Assembly (NCBI RefSeq): GCF_000355905.1
Contig: NZ_APLF01000009.1
Coordinates: 124,001 to 188,000, forward strand
Direction of reading: 5' to 3'
From: Psychroflexus gondwanensis ACAM 44
Lineage (GTDB): Bacteria; Bacteroidota; Bacteroidia; Flavobacteriales; Flavobacteriaceae
Length of the DNA stretch: 64,000 nt
The translations under genes and the position numbers were made by a program. The first letter of the stretch is position 1, and every line of letters begins with the position of its first letter. Shown here one piece after another: positions 37,267 to 46,880 of this stretch. The notes under the pieces were generated by a model. That model saw only the letters and a list, made by a program, of their open reading frames with translations. It ran no database searches and was not told the origin of the DNA.

Positions 37267-38535
37267 ATGAATAACATTATTCTAACCGCCCAAAACATCT
37301 CCAAACAATACCGCCTTGGTGTGGTAGGAACGGGGACGCTGAGTCACGACCTCAACCGGTGGTGGGCGAGTTTAAGGGGTAAAGAAGATCCGTACCTAAA
37401 AATTGGGGCTGAAAACGACCGCAGTAAAAAAGCAGAGACTGACTATGTGTGGGCTCTACGCGATATCAATTTTGACGTTTACGATGGCGATGTGTTAGGG
37501 ATTATTGGGAAAAATGGTGCAGGAAAATCTACTTTGCTCAAAATCTTATCGCGAGTGACTTCTCCCACTACGGGAACCATCAAGACCAAAGGAAGAATCG
37601 CTTCGCTACTGGAGGTGGGCACAGGGTTTCATCCCGAATTGACTGGTCGTGAAAACATTTACTTGAATGGAGCTATTTTAGGGATGACCAAAGCAGAAAT
37701 CAGAGAAAAGGAAGAAGAGATCATTGAGTTTTCAGGATGCCAGCTGTATGTGGATACGCCCGTGAAGCGGTATTCCTCAGGAATGCGGGTGAGATTGGCT
37801 TTTGCGGTAGCGGCTCACCTCGAGCCAGATATTCTGGTGGTGGACGAAGTCCTTGCCGTAGGCGATGCCGAGTTCCAAAAGAAAGCCATTGGTAAAATGA
37901 AAGATATCTCTGGTAACGATGGGCGAACCGTCCTGTTTGTCAGTCATAATATGGCGGCGGTAAAAAGTTTATGTACCCGAGGGATTGTCTTGGAAAATGG
38001 GAAAATAGCTTTTGAAGGTGGGACAGATGATTGTGTTAGTTATTATTTGAGTAAAAAAGATAATGATGCTACTGAAACTTTTCCAATTAAATTTGATGAG
38101 GGCGAAATATCGAAATTTGTAGTCCTTGATTTTATTGGAAATAACTCAAACTTGTTGTTGGGTGAAAGATGCTCATTTGAATTAAACTTAAGAATTAAAA
38201 ATCCAAAATCAACCAGAATTAATGTTAGGTATCAGGTTTTTGATAAAGACGAAAAATTAATTACCACACTAAATACATTTCATCTAAATGCTAATAAAGT
38301 TTTAGAAAAATTCGATCAAAGTTTTGTTTGTTTTATTTCTAAACTTAAAATTTCACCTGGATTATATGACCTTGGAATTCAAATTTTAGATTTAAACTCC
38401 AAAAAAGTTTTGTATCAAAACGATGTTTTTAGTGAGGTTGTAGTAGAATCTGGCGATGTATTCAAAACAGGAAAAATTCCTTCTAAAGAAAATCTCGGAG
38501 TATTTTTATCTGATCAAACTTGGCAAATCAAATAA
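37267..38535 (+). CDS. Polysaccharide ABC exporter, ATPase (Wzt-like)
   Basis: This 422-aa protein energises glycan export with the Wzm-like permease. Walker A GKNGAGKST is at 81-89, the signature YSSGMRVRLAFAVA lies near 170, and Walker B is ILVVDEVLAVGD. Residues from about 260 form an immunoglobulin-like Wzt C-terminal domain (NVRYQVFDKD, LKISPGLYDLGIQI), which in studied systems binds the modified glycan end. The DNA is clearly more AT-rich from about 38030, at the domain border, suggesting that the C-terminal domain was exchanged together with the genes that follow. Confidence 0.92.
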   Translation: MNNIILTAQNISKQYRLGVVGTGTLSHDLNRWWASLRGKEDPYLKIGAENDRSKKAETDYVWALRDINFDVYDGDVLGIIGKNGAGKSTLLKILSRVTSPTTGTIKTKGRIASLLEVGTGFHPELTGRENIYLNGAILGMTKAEIREKEEEIIEFSGCQLYVDTPVKRYSSGMRVRLAFAVAAHLEPDILVVDEVLAVGDAEFQKKAIGKMKDISGNDGRTVLFVSHNMAAVKSLCTRGIVLENGKIAFEGGTDDCVSYYLSKKDNDATETFPIKFDEGEISKFVVLDFIGNNSNLLLGERCSFELNLRIKNPKSTRINVRYQVFDKDEKLITTLNTFHLNANKVLEKFDQSFVCFISKLKISPGLYDLGIQILDLNSKKVLYQNDVFSEVVVESGDVFKTGKIPSKENLGVFLSDQTWQIK

Positions 38536-38540
38536 AAGAA

Positions 38541-39230
38541 ATGATTTCACATAAGCATAAGTTTATATTTATACATATTCCTAAATGTGCGGGTTCATCA
38601 ATAGAAACTGCGTTTGGTATCGATGTTAATGTAAACGAACTTAATAATGAACATCTATTTGGGTGGGATCCGACTTATAAAATCTATTTGCAACATGCCA
38701 CTCCTCAGCAATTATTGGATTATAAATTTGTGACACCTCAGCAATGGGACACTTATTATAAATTTATTATTGTAAGAAATACTTGGGATAAAGTCATGTC
38801 AGATTTTTTTTGGTTTAGAGAAACTAAAAGGTTTTCAGGGTCTTTTGATGATTATTTATTTGGCAAAAATGATTTTTCAAGATTTATGAATAAGGGAGAA
38901 AAGAAATATAGGGGAGACCACCTCACCTCTCAGACTGATTTTATGTTTTTGAATTCCAAGGAAATTAAATTTGACAAAATAATTTATTTTGATAAAAAAA
39001 ATCTTGATAAAGAATTTGATGGTCTAGTAAAAGATCTCGAATTGTCTGATGGTTTTTTTAAAAGAAGAGTACAAGTTGGTAAAAAATTCAAGAAGCATTA
39101 CTCTAAATTTTATACCAATAAAATGAAAAATCAGGCGTATAAAAAGTATAAAAAAGATGTATATTTTTTTGACTTTAATTTTGAAGATAAAAGAAATTGG
39201 TTGGATTTTTTGAAACTAAAATTCAATTAA
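38541..39230 (+). CDS. Sulfotransferase family 2-like protein
   Basis: A 229-aa protein with the PAPS-binding signatures of carbohydrate sulfotransferases: FIFIHIPKCAGSSIE at the N terminus (5'-phosphosulfate loop) and FIIVRNTWDKVMSDFFWF (3'-phosphate segment) around residue 80. It would add sulfate to the surface glycan. The ATG at 38541 is used because the frame's earlier TTG at 38520 overlaps wzt. Strongly AT-rich. Confidence 0.85.
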   Translation: MISHKHKFIFIHIPKCAGSSIETAFGIDVNVNELNNEHLFGWDPTYKIYLQHATPQQLLDYKFVTPQQWDTYYKFIIVRNTWDKVMSDFFWFRETKRFSGSFDDYLFGKNDFSRFMNKGEKKYRGDHLTSQTDFMFLNSKEIKFDKIIYFDKKNLDKEFDGLVKDLELSDGFFKRRVQVGKKFKKHYSKFYTNKMKNQAYKKYKKDVYFFDFNFEDKRNWLDFLKLKFN

Positions 39231-39231
39231 T

Positions 39232-40155
39232 ATGAAGCATAAAAGGGTTTTTTGGGTATTAATTGGTAATGAGAACACTGGAAGTTCCAGAATTCATGGT
39301 CATAAAGTACATCAAGCATTACTTCGTAAAGGGATAAAATCTAAAATACTAAAGCAAGGAAATAGTACTCTTACTCTTAAAAAAAAAATATGGATGCTTC
39401 TTTTTCTTAAAAAAGGAGATTTATTAATTCTTCAAAAAAGGAAAGAATTATCACTAAGGAAGTTACTAAGTTTATTGAAATTTAAAAGAGTTAATATTGC
39501 TTTTATTGATTGTGATTTGCCAAAATGTGATGATTCCTTGGTTAAATATTTCGATTATATAATCGGTACTTCAAAAAATTTATTTCAATTATATCAGCGA
39601 CATCATCCACAAAAAAAAGTTAGGTATATTCCTGATGCCGTAGAATATTTTGAGAAGAAAAAATATATACATAATAAAAAGGCTATATTTTTTGGATGGT
39701 TGACTGAATCTAGAATTGAAAAAATTAATTCATTAAAAAAACTTTTTGAATCATTAGGCTGGGAAATTCATACTATGTCAAACAATCCCCAAGCAGACAT
39801 AAAATGGAATGATTGGAAGAAGATAGAAACTTTCGAGATAATCAGTCAATACAGTGCTAGTTTAATAGCTGTTGATGATGATATGTTATCAAAATATAAA
39901 TCTTCTAATAGAGTTTTACAATCTCTTGCAGTTGGGAATATTGTTCTTTGTAGCGATATTGAGGCTTATAGAGAAGTTATTGTTGAAGGTGAGAATGGAT
40001 TTATTTGCTCCAGTGCTTTGGAATGGAAAAATGCGCTAAATCAAATTTCAGATCAAAATAAACGTAATAAAATTATTGAGAGAGGCTATGAAACCGCCCA
40101 AAATTATACTATGGATAAAGTTATTTTGAAATGGATTTATTATTTAGAATTGTAA
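39232..40155 (+). CDS. Glycosyltransferase (GT-B, GT4-like)
   Basis: A 307-aa GT-B type protein. The C-terminal half has FFGWLTESRIEKINSLKKLF and SNRVLQSLAVGNIVLCSDIEAYREV followed by a GENGF segment, equivalent to the nucleotide-sugar site of GT4. The N-terminal domain is short and the usual glycine-rich start is replaced by IGNENTGSSR. It follows the sulfotransferase after 1 bp. Sugar specificity cannot be read. Confidence 0.75.
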   Translation: MKHKRVFWVLIGNENTGSSRIHGHKVHQALLRKGIKSKILKQGNSTLTLKKKIWMLLFLKKGDLLILQKRKELSLRKLLSLLKFKRVNIAFIDCDLPKCDDSLVKYFDYIIGTSKNLFQLYQRHHPQKKVRYIPDAVEYFEKKKYIHNKKAIFFGWLTESRIEKINSLKKLFESLGWEIHTMSNNPQADIKWNDWKKIETFEIISQYSASLIAVDDDMLSKYKSSNRVLQSLAVGNIVLCSDIEAYREVIVEGENGFICSSALEWKNALNQISDQNKRNKIIERGYETAQNYTMDKVILKWIYYLEL

Positions 40156-40161
40156 ATAAAC

Positions 40162-41310
40162 ATGTTTAAAAGGCATAAAGTCAAAATTTTATTTGCAATT
40201 AACAATCTGACTTACGGTGGAATTCAGACGCAAGCTCTAACTTTAGCAAAAGAATTTCAAAAGAAAGGGGCTAAGATTTATTTTTTTTGGACTACAAAAT
40301 ATGAAGAAGACTTTGTTAAGAAAGAATTGATAAAAAATGGCTTTAACATTATTGACGGTAGATTCATAAAAGACAAGTTTTGGGGAAAATATTCATGGCG
40401 TTTGCAGCGTTACGTGCCATTGATAAAAACAATTTTATTATCAAGATTCTACGGTTTTGATTATGTTATACCCTACCATGATAATCTGTGCCATTTTTTC
40501 GGGACTATACTTCCATATACAGGTGCTAAAAAAACTATCTTTCATATTCGGAACACCGTACTAGAAAATAAACCAAGACAAAGTTGGTATTTAAAGAAGG
40601 CCTTGCATAACCAACCTGTAATAATTGCTAACTCAATACACGCAGGATTGAAATTCCAAGAGGTGTATGGTAATTCGTATAACTTAAATATAAGTACTAT
40701 TTATAACGGGCTTAGATTAAGAAATATAGACCATTCAAAAAATTGGAAGTCGTTTTTTGGAGTTGATAGATATGATTTTGTTGTGTCTTCAATCGCTAAT
40801 TTTTTTAAAGAAAAAGATTATAGTACAGTTTTTAAGGCTTGGAAGCTTTTTTTAGAATCTACAAATTCCAATGCAGTACTATTAATCGCAGGAGATGAGG
40901 GTGCGGAAGGAATGATGAAACTATATAAGCAAGAAGTTAAACAACTAGGAATTGATAGTAATGTAATTTTTTTAGGGAGGTCATTTTACAACATGGAACT
41001 ACTTTCTATAACAAACTGTAATATTTTAAGCACACAGAATGAAGGTTTACCTAATGTAGTTATTGAAACAATTGGTATTGGTGCGCCGTTTATTGGAACA
41101 AATGTAGAAGGTGTAAGAGAAGTTGTTGGAGAAAATTATCCAATACCTTTATTTAAAGTTGGAAACGAAGAAGCACTTTGTCAAACCTTGACTGACTTTT
41201 TTGATAAGAAATACGATTTAGATAAAATTAAAAAATATTCAGCACTGAGGTTTCAAAAATTTTCTACTGAAGCATTGATAAAAAGTTATTCTAAGATTAT
41301 AAAAGTATAA
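40162..41310 (+). CDS. Glycosyltransferase family 4 protein
   Basis: A 382-aa retaining GT-B enzyme. LFAINNLTYGGIQTQALTLA is the N-terminal glycine loop, and the C-terminal EGLPNVVIETIGIGAPFIGT with EGVREVV is the EX7E nucleotide-sugar motif. It belongs to the same AT-rich block as its neighbours and probably adds one sugar of the repeat unit at the cytoplasmic face. Confidence 0.9.
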   Translation: MFKRHKVKILFAINNLTYGGIQTQALTLAKEFQKKGAKIYFFWTTKYEEDFVKKELIKNGFNIIDGRFIKDKFWGKYSWRLQRYVPLIKTILLSRFYGFDYVIPYHDNLCHFFGTILPYTGAKKTIFHIRNTVLENKPRQSWYLKKALHNQPVIIANSIHAGLKFQEVYGNSYNLNISTIYNGLRLRNIDHSKNWKSFFGVDRYDFVVSSIANFFKEKDYSTVFKAWKLFLESTNSNAVLLIAGDEGAEGMMKLYKQEVKQLGIDSNVIFLGRSFYNMELLSITNCNILSTQNEGLPNVVIETIGIGAPFIGTNVEGVREVVGENYPIPLFKVGNEEALCQTLTDFFDKKYDLDKIKKYSALRFQKFSTEALIKSYSKIIKV

Positions 41311-41336
41311 TATATGAGTCGTAACTAAACATCACA

Positions 41337-42800
41337 ATGCTCTTCAACTCACTTGACTTCGCCATATTTCTACCTATAGTATTTTTACTCTATTGGTTTG
41401 TATTTCAAAAACATTTGCGAGCACAAAATGCCTTAATTGCGGCAGCAAGTTATCTCTTTTATGGATGGTGGGATTGGCGGTTTTTAACTTTAATTATATT
41501 TAGTTCACTTGTAGATTACATAGTTGGCTTACAATTGGAAAAAACTGATGGAAAGCAAAGGCGGAAAGTCTTGTTATGGATAAGTATTATTATCAATTTA
41601 GGCTTTCTTGGCTTTTTTAAGTACTTCAATTTTTTTATTGATAATTTTGTTAGTGCATTTAGTTTCTTCGGTTATCAAATCCCTTCAACTAGTTTAAATA
41701 TAATTCTTCCTGTTGGAATAAGCTTTTATACATTTCAAACCTTAAGCTACACCATAGATGTTTATAGAAAAAAATTAAAACCAACAAAAGATTTCGTTGC
41801 CTTTACAGCTTTTGTAAGTTTTTTTCCACAATTAGTAGCTGGCCCAATCGAGCGTGCCACTAATTTATTGCCTCAGTTTTATACGAAGCGAAAATTTGAC
41901 TACAACGAAGCTGTGTTAGGGATGCGCCAAATTTTATGGGGTTTATTTAAAAAGGTGGTCATTGCAGATAACTGTGCTCAATTGGCAAATGATATTTTTA
42001 ACAATTCAGCAGATTATGGTGGTACGAGTTTAGCTCTTGGGGCATTAATGTTCACATTTCAGATTTATGGAGATTTTTCAGGTTATTCTGATATTGCTAT
42101 TGGTACAGCTCGTTTATTTGGTTTTAAATTGATGAAAAACTTCGCATTCCCCTATTTTTCAAGAGATATTGCCGAGTTTTGGCGTCGGTGGCATATTTCA
42201 TTATCCACTTGGTTTAGGGATTATTTATACATTCCACTTGGTGGTAGTCGTGGAGGCACTTTGATGAAAGTACGCAATACCTTTATTATTTTTATAGTGA
42301 GTGGATTTTGGCATGGTGCTAATTGGACTTTTATTGTTTGGGGTGCTTTAAATGCCATTTACTTTTTACCTTTATTATTACGAAATAAAAATAGAGTCCA
42401 TACTGGTGGTATTGCAGAAAATAGAGTTCTGCCAACCTTTAAAGAATTGAGAGGTATGCTTTTGACCTTTTCTTTAACGGTTCTAGCGTGGGTTTTTTTT
42501 AGAGCTGAAGACATGGCACATGCAGGTCAGTTCCTAATGGATTTGTTTTTAGGTTTAGCGGATTATATGAATTATTATAAAACTTATCGCTTGCTTTATA
42601 ATTTCAACCCTTCCTTAGTGTTTTTAATAATTTTCTTCTATCTAATAGAGTGGTTTGGAAGGCATAATGATTTTGCAATACAAAAACTCTTAAAAAACTC
42701 ACCAAGAATTATACGTTTCATTTTTTACAGTTTACTAATTTATTTAATTTTTAATTTCATGGTAGCGGAAGAAACACCGTTCATATATTTTCAATTTTAA
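41337..42800 (+). CDS. MBOAT family O-acyltransferase (AlgI-like)
   Basis: A 487-aa polytopic membrane protein of the membrane-bound O-acyltransferase family. QLVAGPIERATNLLPQF, the FWRRWHISLSTWFRDYLYIPLGG block and the catalytic H326 in SGFWHGANW are all present, with about ten membrane helices. Such proteins pass acetyl groups across the membrane for attachment to glycans. The adjacent SGNH-like gene is the expected extracytoplasmic partner. Confidence 0.94.
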   Translation: MLFNSLDFAIFLPIVFLLYWFVFQKHLRAQNALIAAASYLFYGWWDWRFLTLIIFSSLVDYIVGLQLEKTDGKQRRKVLLWISIIINLGFLGFFKYFNFFIDNFVSAFSFFGYQIPSTSLNIILPVGISFYTFQTLSYTIDVYRKKLKPTKDFVAFTAFVSFFPQLVAGPIERATNLLPQFYTKRKFDYNEAVLGMRQILWGLFKKVVIADNCAQLANDIFNNSADYGGTSLALGALMFTFQIYGDFSGYSDIAIGTARLFGFKLMKNFAFPYFSRDIAEFWRRWHISLSTWFRDYLYIPLGGSRGGTLMKVRNTFIIFIVSGFWHGANWTFIVWGALNAIYFLPLLLRNKNRVHTGGIAENRVLPTFKELRGMLLTFSLTVLAWVFFRAEDMAHAGQFLMDLFLGLADYMNYYKTYRLLYNFNPSLVFLIIFFYLIEWFGRHNDFAIQKLLKNSPRIIRFIFYSLLIYLIFNFMVAEETPFIYFQF

Positions 42801-42806
42801 ACTATT

Positions 42807-43733
42807 ATGAAACGCTTTATAAAAGATTTTTTTATTTTTTCCTTAGTATCATCATTAATATTGGGTTTGTTTTTTTTGGTTGGTTTTGAACTACTTCCTT
42901 TTAGAGTTATGCCTAATATTAAGTATATAGGAGAAGGCTATGGTTTTAGTGACATAAGATTTAAAGAAGTTGATACTTTAAATGATATTGATATTTTATT
43001 TTTAGGTTCATCACATGCTTACAGGGGCTTTGATACACGCAATTTTGATAGTATAGGCTTTAGAGCATTTAACTTAGGTTCAAGTGCTCAAACCCATGAT
43101 CAAACTCAAATATTACTTAAAAGATATCTGAAAGAATTAAACCCAAAATTGGTTGTTTATGAAGTATTCCCTAATGTATTTAAAAACTCAGGTATAGAGT
43201 CAAATTTGGACTTGATAAACAATGATATTGTTGACTATTTAAATTTTAAATCAGCTCTTAGGGTAAATAATGTCCAAGTTTATCAAACTTTAGCTCATGC
43301 TTATTACAAGCAAAAATTTAAGTCTCAAAATAAAATTAAATCGTACACAAGATCAAACGACACTTACATTAGAGGTGGCTATGTAGAAAAAGCCATTAAA
43401 CCTAAATACACAAATTTTAAACCACAAAAAGGGTGGGAATTAAATAAACTACAAAAATCAAGCTTCAAACAAAACATTGAAATGTTTAAGAGTGAAAATA
43501 TTAAATACATTTTAGTGTTTGCTCCTGTAAGTTCGAGTTTCTATAAATCTATTGACTTAAAAAAGTTTAATAATTTTATAAGATCCTACGGGAATTATTA
43601 TGATTTTAATAGAATTTCGAATATGAATGATTCTTTACATTTTTACGATCCTCATCATTTAACTCAAGAAGGAGTAGATAAGTTTAATACTGATTTTATT
43701 CATATTTTAAAAGATCATGTATTAATTAAATAA
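42807..43733 (+). CDS. SGNH-hydrolase-like acyltransferase partner
   Basis: A 308-aa protein with one N-terminal membrane anchor (residues 9-30). The remainder has an SGNH-like active site: LFLGSSHAYRGFD with candidate Ser68/69 near the anchor, and YDPHHLTQEG with D281 and H283/H284 at the C terminus. It follows the MBOAT gene after 6 bp. By analogy with AlgJ/AlgX and related pairs it would transfer acetyl groups to the exported glycan. Annotation by similarity of pattern only. Confidence 0.72.
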   Translation: MKRFIKDFFIFSLVSSLILGLFFLVGFELLPFRVMPNIKYIGEGYGFSDIRFKEVDTLNDIDILFLGSSHAYRGFDTRNFDSIGFRAFNLGSSAQTHDQTQILLKRYLKELNPKLVVYEVFPNVFKNSGIESNLDLINNDIVDYLNFKSALRVNNVQVYQTLAHAYYKQKFKSQNKIKSYTRSNDTYIRGGYVEKAIKPKYTNFKPQKGWELNKLQKSSFKQNIEMFKSENIKYILVFAPVSSSFYKSIDLKKFNNFIRSYGNYYDFNRISNMNDSLHFYDPHHLTQEGVDKFNTDFIHILKDHVLIK

Positions 43734-43923
43734 TTCTAATACTATTCAAACTTAATTCAATGCTCAACCCAGACAGTTCTTATTCTTAATTAATAGACTA
43801 AAGCAGAAGTCGGGACAGCATGATAATAATCAAAAACAAAATGGAAAAAACAACCACGAAAATTCGGATAAATTAATAACTCATCCCTAAAATTCGTAAT
43901 ATTGCAATACTAATTTATTATCC

Positions 43924-44889
43924 ATGAGTGACCAGCCTTTAGTCTCCATCATTATCCCCACTTACAACCGAGCCCATCTGATCGGGGAGACCCTGGACTC
44001 GGTAGTAGCCCAGACTTACGAGAATTGGGAATGTATTATTGTGGATGATGGTTCTAGTGACAACACCGATGAGGTTGTTGGGGCTTATGTTGAAAAAGAT
44101 GCTCGTTTTAAATATTTTCATCGGCCTGAGGAACATCTTCCCGGTGGGAATGGTGCTCGTAATTATGGGTTTAAAATGAGTCAAGGGGAGTATATCCAAT
44201 GGTTTGATTCTGATGATTTGATGCTTAAGGAAAAAATTGCTGAACAATATAAAGATATTCTAAAAGAAAAATCAGATTTACAAATTTGTACCGGGTTTAA
44301 AGATAAAGAGGGTGTGTTATTACCAATCAAACAAAATTTAAAAATTTCTTTGTTTAAACAATTTGCTTTAAATAAAACTGAAATATTGACACCTACTGCT
44401 CTATTTAAAAAAAAATTTCTTAAAAAAAATGATATAATTTTCAATGAAAAAATAAAAAGAGGTCAGGAAGCTGTTTTTTTTCTAGATGTTCTATCAAAAA
44501 TTATGGTAAGTAATGTCCATCAATCTTCCAAAAAACTTTTTGTGTATAAACTTCATAACTCATCTATTAGCGGTAAGGATAGAAAATTTTCAGAAGAAAA
44601 CTCTCAATCAAAATTTTTTCTTTACAAAGAAATTTTTAACAACAATAAAAAAACATATCAGGATGATGAAATTAAGATTAAAATGTTAAAAAAAATGGCT
44701 AGAATCTTCTTGACTTCTATTTATTATAATGACCCTAAAGCAACCGAATATTACAACTTTCTAATTCAAAACTTAAATAGAAACCTTTATAAAATCAAAA
44801 CTATTTTTTGTTATTACAAGTGTATAGGTTTCAGGTCAATAAAGATTAGAAACCTATTTAACAATTTTGTTTTAAAAAATTTTTCATGA
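43924..44889 (+). CDS. Glycosyltransferase family 2 protein
   Basis: A 321-aa inverting GT-A enzyme. VSIIIPTYNRAHLIGETL and WECIIVDDGSSDNT form the nucleotide-binding start, and WFDSDD is the metal-binding DxD. The first 100 codons are GC-richer and resemble the trp-type background, whereas from about 44220 the DNA becomes strongly AT-rich, so the gene looks like a recombination product with a foreign acceptor-binding half. It overlaps the next gene by 4 bp. Confidence 0.9.
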   Translation: MSDQPLVSIIIPTYNRAHLIGETLDSVVAQTYENWECIIVDDGSSDNTDEVVGAYVEKDARFKYFHRPEEHLPGGNGARNYGFKMSQGEYIQWFDSDDLMLKEKIAEQYKDILKEKSDLQICTGFKDKEGVLLPIKQNLKISLFKQFALNKTEILTPTALFKKKFLKKNDIIFNEKIKRGQEAVFFLDVLSKIMVSNVHQSSKKLFVYKLHNSSISGKDRKFSEENSQSKFFLYKEIFNNNKKTYQDDEIKIKMLKKMARIFLTSIYYNDPKATEYYNFLIQNLNRNLYKIKTIFCYYKCIGFRSIKIRNLFNNFVLKNFS

Positions 44890-45737
44890 AATTAATTTCC
44901 GTCATAATACCTACGAGAAATAGGAATAAATATATTATAGACCTATTAGACGACTTGCAAAATCAAGTTTTACCTAGTAATTGCAAATTAGAGATAATTG
45001 TTGTTGACCAATCAGATAAACCCACAGTTTACAATCATTGCCGTTATTATCATTTATCAACTACTGGGCCTTGCCAATCAAGGAATTATGGAGTTAGAAA
45101 ATCAAAAGGTGAGATCTTAATTTTTTTAGATGATGATGCACGTGTAGAGTCTGATTTTATCAAAGAATTGGTGCAACCTATTCTAGAAAGCAATTATGAT
45201 GCAAGTGCTGGAGCCAACTGTGATGTTGAAGGTAATTATCCTCTAGGTGAAGAACAATTTTTCAAAATGAAAAGCTTCAATTTTATTCAAACTATAACTG
45301 CGAATCCCAACTCTCCAAAATCTAGGCCTACAATTGCCATCCCAGGGTGTTGCTGTGCAGTTACTAAAAAAGTGTTCAACGAAGTAGGAGGGTTTGATGA
45401 AAGTTTTGATCCAACTGGGGCCGGTGAAGATAGAGACTTTGCATTAAATCTATTCACAAGTGGTTACAAGATGTATTACAATCATAAAGCTCGTCTCTTT
45501 CACATTGGCGCAAGTAGTGGTGGAAGCAGAGATGTAGGTAGTAGAAGTTTTAATTTGCAGGTTAATACTCACAAGATCGCCAAGAAATATTTTTCTGACG
45601 TGCAAGCTGATGCTTTAAAATATTTGATACTAAGGGAATATAAATCAAAAATATTTAAAAAAATATTGAAACCGAAATTATCAATTTATCATTATAAGAA
45701 ATATTTATCAATGAAAAAAGAATTGAACCAAAATTGA
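44886..45737 (+). CDS. Glycosyltransferase family 2 protein
   Basis: A 283-aa GT-A enzyme. ISVIIPTRNRNKYI and EIIVVDQSDKPT open the fold, IFLDDDARV is the DxD site, and GGFDESFDPTGAGEDRDFAL is the catalytic ED region. It is coupled to the preceding GT2 by an ATGA overlap. AT-rich block. Confidence 0.9.
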   Translation: MKLISVIIPTRNRNKYIIDLLDDLQNQVLPSNCKLEIIVVDQSDKPTVYNHCRYYHLSTTGPCQSRNYGVRKSKGEILIFLDDDARVESDFIKELVQPILESNYDASAGANCDVEGNYPLGEEQFFKMKSFNFIQTITANPNSPKSRPTIAIPGCCCAVTKKVFNEVGGFDESFDPTGAGEDRDFALNLFTSGYKMYYNHKARLFHIGASSGGSRDVGSRSFNLQVNTHKIAKKYFSDVQADALKYLILREYKSKIFKKILKPKLSIYHYKKYLSMKKELNQN

Positions 45738-46169
45738 TTTTAAAGAATAGTAATATTCAGTTGTCTTATTTGGTTAATCATGCAGTTAATAACCTCTTCT
45801 TTTATTGAAGCAAAAAAGGATGTCTATTTATCATTTGATTAAATGCTTGACTTCTAACATTAAAATTGTAATGATCTACCAAAACAATTAGAAATAATTT
45901 GAAATCGGTTTTTAGTTGTGTAATTTACCAATTATCTATATCACACAGTTCTCATGAATGCATACTAAAAAATTCGTCAATTCAAAATTTACTTCTTTAT
46001 TAAACTCAAATCAATAAGGTAGAGTAATTTTATTAGGCTGTAGATAAAGTTATTAAATAATTCGGTAAATAATTTTACTACTATTATAAATTTATTTAGA
46101 AAACTATTGGTTTTTCTAAGATTTATGGTTTAAGAGGTTGGAAATTATGTAAGCCTTATCTTTTAAGGT
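45738..46169. other. AT-rich intergenic stretch
   Basis: This stretch of 432 bp is AT-rich without a credible gene, tandem array or clear terminator. It separates the plus-strand GT2 pair from the convergent methyltransferase and may be the scar of an insertion or deletion. Confidence 0.6.
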
Positions 46170-46880
46170 CTATTTTTTTTTTTGAGCTATGCAAACAATA
46201 TTTAGACCTAAGAGCGATTTACTCATAATCCGTTGAAGTAAAAACTCAGCTTTAAGAGCTGAAAACCCATATCTTATAATTAAGCTACCCAGAAGTTTAT
46301 AAATGCCATAATCACCTTTAGGATGAATAATAGTGTAAAAATCTAAAAGTCTAAAATCTTTCGCGAGTAAGTCTTTTAGTTGTGATGGGTTCAATATGTT
46401 TTCTATTGGTTGGTTTGAGTAATTGCCACCTTTTCTCCTGTCAAAATAATATTTATTTGGTGTAGTCAAAATTAAAACTCCATTGTGCGATAACAGCCTT
46501 TGACATTCTTTTACGTACTCATGTTGGATTTCAATGTGTTCTATTACCTCTTGTGATATGATAATATCGAAGGCGCCATCTTTAAATTCTGTTTTTGTTG
46601 CATCACCTGCATGAAAATCTATGAAAGGATACCTTTTTGAAGCCATATCCATCGCTTTTGTTGAAAGATCCATGCCGACAGTTTCTCCAACTTCATTCCA
46701 AACTGCACAGAATCTTCCATCTCCACAACCTAGATCCAGAATTTTAGGATTTCTCTTGATTTTTCTTACTTGTTCCAAAATTTTGACTATTTCACTCAAT
46801 CTCTGAAGTTTATAGGATCCAAAATTTTTATAATCCTTCCAGTATTTATTATAAAATTCGGTTTGTTCTTTTAATTCCAT
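46170..46880 (-). CDS. Class I SAM-dependent methyltransferase
   Basis: A 236-aa UbiG/UbiE-like methyltransferase. ILDLGCGDGRFC is SAM motif I, VGMDLSTKAMDMA motif II, and DIIISQEVIEHIE the acidic loop and post-motif. The substrate is unknown; glycan or lipid methylation is plausible from context. It is the only minus-strand gene in the glycan locus, flanked by AT-rich gaps. The ATG at 46880 (MELKEQT) is chosen over one five codons upstream. Confidence 0.88.
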   Translation of the reverse strand: MELKEQTEFYNKYWKDYKNFGSYKLQRLSEIVKILEQVRKIKRNPKILDLGCGDGRFCAVWNEVGETVGMDLSTKAMDMASKRYPFIDFHAGDATKTEFKDGAFDIIISQEVIEHIEIQHEYVKECQRLLSHNGVLILTTPNKYYFDRRKGGNYSNQPIENILNPSQLKDLLAKDFRLLDFYTIIHPKGDYGIYKLLGSLIIRYGFSALKAEFLLQRIMSKSLLGLNIVCIAQKKK

